Shown here piece after piece: positions 57,254-64,000 of a stretch of 64,000 bases of DNA (positions are counted from its first letter, which is position 1; each line of letters begins with the position of its first letter). The position numbers and the translations under genes were made by a program. The notes below the pieces were generated by a model, which was given only the letters and a program-made list of their open reading frames with translations, was not told the DNA's origin and did no database searches. The stretch comes from Blastocatellia bacterium (GTDB taxonomy: Bacteria > Acidobacteriota > Blastocatellia > UBA7656): contig DATENM010000102.1 in NCBI GenBank assembly GCA_035275065.1, forward strand, positions 78,011 through 142,010, in the 5' to 3' direction.

Positions 57254-57419
57254 GTGCGGATGGCGACAGTTCTCTTTCGTTCGGTCGGGTACACTTGCCG
57301 CGCCTCGCCTCTCCGCGATAAAAATAAAGGCGCTCTTCCACCTCATCCGGGAGTTGCCCCGGCGCGTTATGCGTCGGGTGCGGCGCGTGCGGCCCGCGTG
57401 TGTTCTCAAGGTTCGACTG

Positions 57420-58868
57420 ATGAAAGCACTCGTCATAGACGACAACGAGCTTGTGCGCAGCAACGTCGCGGAGGTCTTGCGCGCCGAAGGGTGGGACGTA
57501 AGCGAGGCCGAGTCGGCCGACCGGGCTTTCGAGCTTCTGGGCGACGACGCTTGGTCGCTCGTCTTCTGCGACGTGAAGCTCAGCGACCACCACGAGGCCG
57601 AGGGCTACACGGTTCTGCGGCGCTTCGTCGAGGAGCAGCCCGACGCGCGGATCGTTCTGATGACCGGGCACGGCTCGGCCGCCGGCGCGCTCGACGCCGT
57701 ATCCTTGGGCGCATACGACTACCTCATGAAGCCGTTCGAGAACGAGGACGTGCTTCGCATCGCGCAGGCAGTCCGCCACTCGAACGAGAAGCGCGAGCGG
57801 CCCGGCACGACGGGCGAACTCCCGCCCGAACCCGTCTACACTTCGGACATCGAACTCGTCGGCGCGAGCGCCGCCTTCGTCGAGGTGATGAAGATGGTGG
57901 GCCGCGTCGCGTCCACGTCGCTTCCGGTTCTCATCACGGGCGAGTCGGGCACGGGCAAGGAGGTCGTCGCGCGCGCGATTCATCGACGCAGCCTGCGCGC
58001 GACGAGCGCGTTCGTCGCGGTCAACTGCGGCGCGATACCTTCCGAGTTAATCGAGTCGGAGTTGTTCGGCCACGTGCGCGGCGCCTTCACGGGCGCGGAG
58101 CGCGACCGGCGAGGGCTCCTGCAAGAGGCGGACGGCGGCACGATTCTGCTCGACGAGATAACGGAGACGACGCCCGCCTTCCAAGTAAAACTTCTGCGCG
58201 CTTTGCAGGAGGGCGAGATTCGCCGCGTCGGCTCGAACCACACGATAAGCGTTGACGTGCGAGTCATCGCCGCGAGCAACCGCGACGTTGAGCGAGAGAT
58301 GCGCGAGGGCCGCTTCCGGCAGGACTTGTTCTACCGCTTGAACGCGGTGACGCTGCACCTGCCGCCGCTTCGAGAGCGCCGCGAGGACATCATGCCGCTC
58401 GCGCGTTACTTCGCGCAGCGCTCGGCGCACGCGACTGCTTGCGAGCCCGTGAGCTTCTCGCGCGACGCCGTGCACGCGCTCGTCACATACGAGTGGCCCG
58501 GCAACATACGCGAGCTTGAGAACGCGGTCATACGCGCCGTCGCCCTGTGCGAGCACGTAGTCCGCCCCGAAGACCTGCCCGAACGCGTGCGCGCCGCGTT
58601 CGACGCAAACTCGCGGACGGACGCCGCGACGCACGACGCGCACGAAGAGACGCACAAGGAGGAGGAGCGTCTGCTCTCGCTCTCCGAACTCGAAGGCTTG
58701 CACGTCGCGCGCGTGCTCGCGAGCACGGGCGGCAACAAGCAGGCCGCCGCGCGCGTGCTGGGCATAGACCGCACGACGCTCCAACGCATGCTCAAGCGCC
58801 ACGGCCTAGACCCCAACGCCGCGCGCTCCAACGGCGACGACAACAACGGCTCACGCGCGCAAGACTAG
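57420..58868 (+). CDS. NtrC-family sigma-54-dependent response regulator
   Basis: 482 residues. Receiver domain with D7-D8 and phospho-acceptor D51 (VFCDVKLSD); AAA+ domain with GESGTGKE, a canonical GAFTGA loop and GGTILLDEITET; Fis-type helix-turn-helix near the end (ASTGGNKQAAARVLGIDRTT). The true start is the ATG at 57420: the frame stays open upstream through the terminator and the tRNA-Ala gene, but that part translates structural RNA and low-complexity sequence. Codon use (CTT/CTC for Leu, GAG, AAG) differs clearly from the genes left of the tRNA. It lies next to a convergent hybrid kinase, its probable partner. Confidence 0.94.
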   Translation: MKALVIDDNELVRSNVAEVLRAEGWDVSEAESADRAFELLGDDAWSLVFCDVKLSDHHEAEGYTVLRRFVEEQPDARIVLMTGHGSAAGALDAVSLGAYDYLMKPFENEDVLRIAQAVRHSNEKRERPGTTGELPPEPVYTSDIELVGASAAFVEVMKMVGRVASTSLPVLITGESGTGKEVVARAIHRRSLRATSAFVAVNCGAIPSELIESELFGHVRGAFTGAERDRRGLLQEADGGTILLDEITETTPAFQVKLLRALQEGEIRRVGSNHTISVDVRVIAASNRDVEREMREGRFRQDLFYRLNAVTLHLPPLRERREDIMPLARYFAQRSAHATACEPVSFSRDAVHALVTYEWPGNIRELENAVIRAVALCEHVVRPEDLPERVRAAFDANSRTDAATHDAHEETHKEEERLLSLSELEGLHVARVLASTGGNKQAAARVLGIDRTTLQRMLKRHGLDPNAARSNGDDNNGSRAQD

Positions 58869-58880
58869 AGAGAAACATTT

Positions 58881-58955
58881 CACCACAGAGACACAGAGGC
58901 ACAGTTTAAGAACACTGCTTTATGATTTTAGCTGTGCCTCTGTGTCTCTGTGGTG
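58881..58955. repeat. 24-bp perfect inverted repeat between convergent genes
   Basis: CACCACAGAGACACAGAGGC plus ACAG (58881-58904) has its exact complement at 58932-58955, with a 27-nt loop. It lies between the NtrC-type gene and the convergent kinase gene and may terminate both. Confidence 0.88.
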
Positions 58956-59044
58956 AATCCCGCATGAAAAATAGCCGCGTGCCGACGGACGCAACCGTCC
59001 GTCAGGCACGCGGCTTCCCTTTCCCCCTTGATGGTGGAAAAACT

Positions 59045-61033
59045 TTAGGCGGCGGCCGTCGCGCCGCGCTGACGCGACTCGACGCGGCGCGCGACCTCTC
59101 GCGCGATGGCTAGAATCTGCGACGCGTCGAAGGGCTTCGTCACCACCCAGTCGACGCGCGCCGCGTCGCGCTCGGTCGAGCCGACGGCCTCGCCCCAGCC
59201 CGTTATGACCGCGAGCGGCAGCGCCTCGTCGCGCTCTCTCACCGCGCGCGCGAGTTCCCAACCGCTCATGCCCTTCATCCCCAAGTCCGTGAAGACCGCG
59301 TCGAAGTCCGACTCGGTTAACAGTTCTAAAGCCTCGCGCCCTCCGCGCGCGAGCGCGACGCAGTAGCCCTCGCTCTCAAGTATGTCGCGCAGGAGTTCGC
59401 GCACGCGCTCCTCGTCGTCGACGACGAGTATGCGCGTCCGTCCGGGCTGCTGCGGGACGAGCGCGATTGCTGGCGGCTCGCCCGTCGGCCTCGACTCGGC
59501 GCGGGCGCGAGCGGGCGGAAGAAGTATTCGGAAGGACGTTCCGCGTCCCGACTCCGAGTGAACCGAGACCGAGCCTTCGTGGCGTCGTATGATGCCGTAA
59601 GAGACGGCGAGGCCGAGCCCCATGCCCGCCTTGCCCTTCGTCGTGAAGAACGGGTCGAAGACGCGCGGGCGAACCTCGTCGGTCATCCCCTCGCCGGTGT
59701 CCGAGACTCCGATTTCAATCTGGCCTCCGGCCTCGCGCGTCGAGAGCGTAATCGTGCCGCCCTCCGGCATCGCGTCCACCGCGTTGAAGACCATGTTGAC
59801 CAAGACTTCGCGAAGCTCCGACTCGTCGCCCATCACGCGCGCCTCGTCCGTGCCAAGTTTCAACTCAAGAGTTATGTGAACTCCTTCCGACTCGGCGCGG
59901 CTCTTCCAGCGCGGGCGCGTTATCTCTCGAACGTCGAGGAGCAGTTGGTCAACGGAGACGGGTTGAAAGTCGTGGTCGCGACGCTGCCGAGCGAAGTCCT
60001 GTATGCGCTTGATGGTCTTCGCGCCGTCCTTCGCGGTCTTGATGATGAGTTGAAGACCGGCGTCTATCTTCTCCGGGTCTTTCGTCGAGAGCAGAAGTTG
60101 CGCGCGGCCGAGAATCCCGGCGAGCGTGTTGTTGAAGTCGTGCGCGACGCCCGACGCCAACTCGCCCAAGGCCGACAGTTTCTCAATCTGCGCGTACTGC
60201 TCGCGTATCCTGTCCTGCTCGGCGATGTAGTGCGAAAGCTCTTCGACGTGGCGGCGAGCCTGCTCGGCCTGTTCGGCGGCCGCTTCGGCGCGCGCTTCGG
60301 CCGCCGCCTCGGCCTTCGCCGCTTCGGCCATCGCGTTGATGTTTTCGAGGTAGGTTCGATAGGTCAGGTAGACGATGACGATGATGGGCGCGACCGCGAC
60401 GAGCGCGTAGAGACCGGCCGTCGAGACTAACTTAACTATCAGCCCGGCGGACGACGCGCCCGCGAAGTATGTTATCGAAGCCCAAAGGTACTTGTTGCGC
60501 CACGTCACCCACAGAGGCTCGTTCGCCTTCAAGGAAGTGTGAACGGCGGCGATGGTCGAGTTCACGACGTAGTGAACGAGCGCCATCACGCAGAGCGCCG
60601 CGACGAACTTCTGCGAGAAATCGCCGCGACGCAGAAGCGTCTCGTCGCCGAAGAGAAGGCGCAGCACGGCGACGGTCGTCAACATCGAGCAGGCCATCAT
60701 CGCCGCGTTGAATAGACTCGTGAAGAGACTCAGGCGAGTCTTGCCGAGTCGCGAGGCCGCGAACAGTTCGGCGGCGGCGAGAAGCACCGCGACCTCGCCG
60801 CCGTAGAGCAGCAGCGTCAGGAAGATGAAAACGTCCGAGAACGAAATCTGCCCCGTCGTGCGCGGAATCGGAATGCAGAAGCGCGAGCTTACCAAGAGCG
60901 TGAACGCGACGAGCGGCACGAGCCGCAAGTCCAGACGCTCGACGGGCAGACGCAGCGCCGCGTACAGAATCACGCACGCGCCCGCCGCGATGAACGCCAA
61001 CATGTAAGGCTTGACGAAACGCTGCTTCTCCAT
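59045..61033 (-). CDS. Hybrid membrane histidine kinase with C-terminal receiver domain
   Basis: 662 residues. About six membrane helices in the first ~225 (MLAFIAAGACVILYAALRL, VFIFLTLLLYGGEVAVLLAA, VAVAPIIVIVYLTYRTYL) are followed by an Ala/Glu-rich coiled coil. HisKA carries LASGVAHDFNNTLAGILGRA; HATPase has VFNAVDAMPEGG, DTGEGM and AGMGLGLAVSYGI. A receiver domain at ~535-645 holds the DD pair in ILVVDDEERV and phospho-acceptor in AVFTDLGMKGMSG. No Hpt domain. It converges with the sigma-54 regulator at 57420, with which it probably forms a two-component pair. Confidence 0.92.
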   Translation of the reverse strand: MEKQRFVKPYMLAFIAAGACVILYAALRLPVERLDLRLVPLVAFTLLVSSRFCIPIPRTTGQISFSDVFIFLTLLLYGGEVAVLLAAAELFAASRLGKTRLSLFTSLFNAAMMACSMLTTVAVLRLLFGDETLLRRGDFSQKFVAALCVMALVHYVVNSTIAAVHTSLKANEPLWVTWRNKYLWASITYFAGASSAGLIVKLVSTAGLYALVAVAPIIVIVYLTYRTYLENINAMAEAAKAEAAAEARAEAAAEQAEQARRHVEELSHYIAEQDRIREQYAQIEKLSALGELASGVAHDFNNTLAGILGRAQLLLSTKDPEKIDAGLQLIIKTAKDGAKTIKRIQDFARQRRDHDFQPVSVDQLLLDVREITRPRWKSRAESEGVHITLELKLGTDEARVMGDESELREVLVNMVFNAVDAMPEGGTITLSTREAGGQIEIGVSDTGEGMTDEVRPRVFDPFFTTKGKAGMGLGLAVSYGIIRRHEGSVSVHSESGRGTSFRILLPPARARAESRPTGEPPAIALVPQQPGRTRILVVDDEERVRELLRDILESEGYCVALARGGREALELLTESDFDAVFTDLGMKGMSGWELARAVRERDEALPLAVITGWGEAVGSTERDAARVDWVVTKPFDASQILAIAREVARRVESRQRGATAAA

Positions 61034-61045
61034 CTCTCAACCTCA

Positions 61046-61132
61046 GTGATAAGTGATAAGTGATGAGTGATAAGAGAAAGGCAAGGCGCGTCCTATGCCC
61101 CTACTCATCACTCATCACTCATCACTCATTAC
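61046..61132. repeat. Heptamer palindrome element F (GTGATAA/GTGATGA units)
   Basis: Left arm 61046-61073: GTGATAA, GTGATAA, GTGATGA, GTGATAA. Right arm 61103-61132, in reverse complement: GTAATGA, then three GTGATGA. The outermost right unit contains the TAA stop of the GNAT gene. It lies in the compositionally different region right of the tRNA-Ala. Confidence 0.88.
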
Positions 61133-62037
61133 TTTCCATTTCGTTCGAGGAAAATCGTCTCGTAGTAGCCGCGCAGCTTGTAGCCCGCGCGCAGGAAGAG
61201 CGACTGCGCGGCGAGGTTCTGCTCGTTGACGAGCGCGCAGACCTCTTGGCTGTCAACGAGGAGCTTGCGGCTGAGGTGCGAAAGGCAGCGCAGGCCGTGG
61301 CCGCGCTGACGGCTCGCTGGCTCGACGTAGACGCCCTCGACGTATGTGCATTCGGGCGTCTCGGAAGCGATGTCGGCCTTGAAGACCAGATTTCCGTCCT
61401 CGACCAGAACCCACACGCGGCCGCCCTCGATGCGACGCGCGCAGCGCATGCGGAAGCCCGCGAGGTCAACGTCGAGCGGATTGATGCCGCTCTCGTCGTA
61501 GGCCATCGCCGCGTGTACGGGCATGACGAGCATCAGGTCGTCGAGCGTCGCGCGCCGCAGTTCGGGCACGGGCTCGCAAGCCTCGACGGGCCAGCGCTGC
61601 TCGAAGAGAAGCTCCCGGCAGAAGAGTCGCGGCGTCTGACCGGCGGGCGCGTAGTGGCCCCAGAAGCGATGTATCAAGCCCTGCTCGCCGAGTATCAAAT
61701 GCGCGTCGCGCTCCTTCTGCGCGAGTTCCGCGAAGGCACGCAGCGCGCCTTCCGTGCGCGCCTCCACGAACGTCGCGTGCCCTATGAGCGCGACGCCGGC
61801 GAGTCGCCCTTCCGAGTCGCGGCACGCGTAGAACGTCCCTCGGTTGAAGGGGCTCTCCACTCCGTTGTCGCGTATCAGTCCGGACATGACGACCGTGTGT
61901 ACGGGTCGTTCGGCGAGGAAGTCCAAGACCTCGCCTTCGTTGTGCCTTTCGGTCAGGGGGTGAACCAGAAAGGCTTCGGGCGCTCGCGCGTGTGTTCGTG
62001 CCATGGCCTTGTTCGACTCCGTGAATTGGGGCATCAC
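61129..62037 (-). CDS. GNAT-family N-acetyltransferase (two-domain)
   Basis: 302 residues. The C-terminal ~130 form a GNAT domain, with the acetyl-CoA motif YVEGVYVEPASRQRGHGLRC and the closing LVNEQNLAAQSLFLRAGY. The first ~165 look like a second, degenerate GNAT or DUF4081-type domain (VLDFLAERPVHTVVMSGLIR, CRDSEGRLAGVALIG). Acceptor substrate unknown. Two ATG codons open the frame. Its stop codon lies inside a heptamer palindrome. Confidence 0.85.
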   Translation of the reverse strand: MMPQFTESNKAMARTHARAPEAFLVHPLTERHNEGEVLDFLAERPVHTVVMSGLIRDNGVESPFNRGTFYACRDSEGRLAGVALIGHATFVEARTEGALRAFAELAQKERDAHLILGEQGLIHRFWGHYAPAGQTPRLFCRELLFEQRWPVEACEPVPELRRATLDDLMLVMPVHAAMAYDESGINPLDVDLAGFRMRCARRIEGGRVWVLVEDGNLVFKADIASETPECTYVEGVYVEPASRQRGHGLRCLSHLSRKLLVDSQEVCALVNEQNLAAQSLFLRAGYKLRGYYETIFLERNGK

Positions 62038-62104
62038 GTCACTCCTTAATCGAGTTCGCTGCTGTTAACGTTTCGGCGAAGTTTCTGTCCGCCGCCGGCG
62101 CCCT

Positions 62105-64000
62105 TCAATAGTTCAAACGCCCGACCTTTCTGTTCACGCAGTCGTCGCACGCGTCGGGCACGGGCGGCGAGTAGCTTGTGGCGTCGCCCTTCGTCGTCGC
62201 GGACATCGCCTGCGCCGAGTCGGCCGCCAAGATGTTGTCCGTGACGAGCACGCCGTCGCCCGTGAAGAACTGGTCGGTGACGAGCACGCCCGAACTTATG
62301 TAGACCGAGCCGCTGCCCATCACGCCGCCGTTGCTGAACGCGACGCTGTCCGTCACGAGCACGCCGTTCGAGAGCATCGTGCGATCCGTGACTAACACGC
62401 CGTCGGTGACCAGCACGCCGTCAGTGACTAGCACGCCGTCGGTCACGAGCACGCCGAGCCCGTAGATTTTCTGATACGCGGTTATCAACTCCTGCCCGGT
62501 CGCGTAACCGTAGCCGAGCACGACGCCGCGCGACCAAGCGAAGGTCTCGCCCGCAATCGTGCTCTGCTGCGAAGGCGCCGCGCCCGCGAGCAGCGGCGCG
62601 CCGACGGGCGTGAGCGGCGAGAGATCCGTGCGAACGAGGCGCGCGAGACGCACAGCGCCCTCGACGTTTATCTCGCCCGCCCCCTGCTCCAACATGTTGT
62701 TGTTGGCGAGCGGCTGCGCCGTGTACATCAGAATCATCTTGACGAGGTTCGGCGTGAGACGCGGGTTCGCTTGCAGCATCAGTGCGGCCGCGCCGGCCGC
62801 GACGGGCGTCGCCATCGAAGAGCCGTTCAGGTACATCATCCGACGCTTGTCGGAGTTACTCACTCCCGCGTCGAGCGACGGGTATGTCGCTAGCAGATAG
62901 TTATCGACGGCCGCCGCGTCGATGATTTTGTTTCCGGGCGCGACTATGTCGGGCTTGATGAGGTTGTCGTGATGCTTGACGCCGAGCAGGTCCGTGCGTC
63001 CGCCGCGCGTGGGGCCGCGCGAACTGTAACTCGCCACGGTGTCGTCGGAGCGCGCGTCGGTGCCGAAGGTGTTCGCCGCCCCGACCGTTATCGCCGAGGG
63101 CTCTACGCCCGGCGAGTGAATGGCGCCGTAGACCTTCTGCCCCGCCGAGTCCTTGCCGAGATTGCCCGCGGCGGCCACGACGACCACGCCCGCGTCGACG
63201 AGCTTGCGAACCGCGCGGCAGACGGGGTCGTCCTTGTACGACTCGACCGCCGCCGTGCCTAAACTCATGTTGACGACGCGAATGTTATAGAGCGCGCGAT
63301 TCTGCAAGACCCATTCGAGCGCGCTCAGAATGTTCGAGACGCGGCCCGTGCCCTGCGCGCCCAGCACGCGAAGGTTGATTATGTTCGCGTCGGGCGCGAT
63401 GCCGATGTATGAGCCGTTCGAGATGCGGCCGTTGCCCGCCGCGATTGATGCGACGTGCGTGCCGTGGCCGTAAGGGTCGTCCGTGCGCCCCTCGCCCGTG
63501 AAGTCTTTGCTGTAGACGACGCGAAGGAAGTTGCTTCGCTCGTCGCGGAAGGCTATGTGGCCCGCGTCTATCCCTGAGTCGAGGACGGCGATGCCGACGC
63601 CGTTTCCGTCGAGGTTCGGGAGACTGCCGGGAGCGTCGCGAACGGTGTCCGTGCCTGTCGTGTATGAGACGTGGCCGAAGGAGACCGTCTCGCGGTCGAG
63701 CGAGACGAAGCGCACGCCCTTCTGCTCGGAGAGTTGTTCGACGAGACGCGCGGGGAGTTCGACGACGCGCGCGCCGACCGAAGCTAGTTGGCCGTCCGTC
63801 TTAACGTCGCGGCGTCTGAGGAGCGAGGCGAGCGCCGCGTCCGCCGCGCCGCCCGTTTGAAGTATCACGCGCACGCGCTCGTTCCGCGCGCCGGGGTCGC
63901 GCGCGAGTTCGAGAAGGTCTGGGGACAGACGCGACTCGGGTTGCCGCGCCTGCGCGTCGCGCTTTACGGCGACGAGAGGCGCGCGCTTGAGCTTTATGCC
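62105..64000 (-). CDS. S8 subtilisin-like serine protease with GVLVTD repeats (5' end outside window)
   Basis: The frame is open through the right edge, so the N-terminus is missing; an inhibitor-like propeptide region is visible (VVELPARLVEQLSEQKGVRF). Catalytic triad: Asp in IAVLDSGIDAGHI, His in GHGTHVASIAAGNGR, Ser in NGSSMATPVAAGAAALM. The C-terminal ~130 residues carry a short repeat, (G)VLVTDGVLVTD, first four to five tandem copies and then scattered ones separated by SNGG or SSG linkers. It ends with a Cys pair (DACDDCVNRKVGRLNY). An extracellular protease; the repeat may fold as a calcium-free beta stack or be an export or anchoring tail, which is unproven. Confidence 0.92.
   Translation of the reverse strand, partial: GIKLKRAPLVAVKRDAQARQPESRLSPDLLELARDPGARNERVRVILQTGGAADAALASLLRRRDVKTDGQLASVGARVVELPARLVEQLSEQKGVRFVSLDRETVSFGHVSYTTGTDTVRDAPGSLPNLDGNGVGIAVLDSGIDAGHIAFRDERSNFLRVVYSKDFTGEGRTDDPYGHGTHVASIAAGNGRISNGSYIGIAPDANIINLRVLGAQGTGRVSNILSALEWVLQNRALYNIRVVNMSLGTAAVESYKDDPVCRAVRKLVDAGVVVVAAAGNLGKDSAGQKVYGAIHSPGVEPSAITVGAANTFGTDARSDDTVASYSSRGPTRGGRTDLLGVKHHDNLIKPDIVAPGNKIIDAAAVDNYLLATYPSLDAGVSNSDKRRMMYLNGSSMATPVAAGAAALMLQANPRLTPNLVKMILMYTAQPLANNNMLEQGAGEINVEGAVRLARLVRTDLSPLTPVGAPLLAGAAPSQQSTIAGETFAWSRGVVLGYGYATGQELITAYQKIYGLGVLVTDGVLVTDGVLVTDGVLVTDRTMLSNGVLVTDSVAFSNGGVMGSGSVYISSGVLVTDQFFTGDGVLVTDNILAADSAQAMSATTKGDATSYSPPVPDACDDCVNRKVGRLNY

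Noticed and set aside
57285..57310. Possible sigma-54 promoter GGGTACACTTGCCGC
   Set aside because: GG and TTGC are wrongly spaced; the -12 element reads CCGC.
57123..57419. N-terminal extension of the sigma-54 regulator beginning IAQLGERCNGIAEV
   Set aside because: It is the translation of the tRNA-Ala gene and its terminator; the receiver domain begins at the ATG at 57420.

Overview
The window looks like chromosome from an Acidobacteriota bacterium, probably of the class Blastocatellia. This is an inference. It rests on the high-GC coding style, the NAN/NRR-rich tail of the Ser/Thr kinase, the secreted HYR/PKD and EF-hand-loop proteins, the sigma-54 regulators, the WD40 Ser/Thr kinase beside an ECF sigma factor, and the GVLVTD-repeat subtilase. 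No rRNA or CRISPR was seen.

Layout. 0-2.1 kb: C-terminal part of a secreted subtilase-like protein. 2.2-7.8 kb: folP, a serine acetyltransferase, a solitary beta-class DNA methyltransferase, an AlaX-like tRNA editing protein and a CheY-like regulator. 8.0-10.2 kb: a two-gene operon (histidine kinase lacking the ATPase domain, then an NtrC-type activator) behind a sigma-54 promoter. 10.5-20.5 kb: a membrane Ser/Thr kinase, an M16 protease, a metallo-beta-lactamase-fold protein and the purine genes purB, purS, purQ and purL. 20.6 kb: tRNA-Pro(CGG). 20.9-28.1 kb: a signalling cluster (PAS histidine kinase, NtrC-like regulator, sigma-54 promoter, receiver proteins, EAL protein, CheW) ending in a truncated cheR. 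28.2-38 kb: gamma-glutamyltransferase, PilZ protein, rtcB carrying an intein, glpK, a GH20-like protein, a CNNM/CorC protein and a lipid kinase. 38-45 kb: a BMP-type nucleoside-binding lipoprotein gene whose 3' end is duplicated around an AT-rich two-gene insertion, then a glycosylasparaginase, a pyrimidine-nucleoside phosphorylase and an ECF sigma factor. 45-54.7 kb: a PKD-domain secreted protein, a kinase with 14 WD40-like repeats, and a radA / PIN-TRAM / ispD / ispF block. 55-57 kb: an M1-peptidase-like protein that has lost all its zinc ligands. 57.1 kb: tRNA-Ala(GGC), after which codon usage changes. 57.4-64 kb: sigma-54 regulator, hybrid histidine kinase, GNAT acetyltransferase and an S8 protease running off the right edge.

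The most interesting signals are these. (1) A textbook -24/-12 sigma-54 promoter at 53169 has no protein gene behind it; instead two hairpins follow, with different stems and the same 18-nt loop, suggesting an undescribed sigma-54-dependent small RNA. (2) The AT-rich insertion at 38.4-40.8 kb is flanked by 378-bp copies of the lipoprotein 3' end that differ at seven sites, all synonymous. (3) Six intergenic palindromes are built of phase-locked 7-nt repeats and abut or overlap start and stop codons; one supplies the last eleven codons and stop of purB. (4) Two further sigma-54 promoters (8028, 24455) sit next to NtrC-family genes. (5) The rtcB intein and the zinc-less M1 protein are also worth attention.
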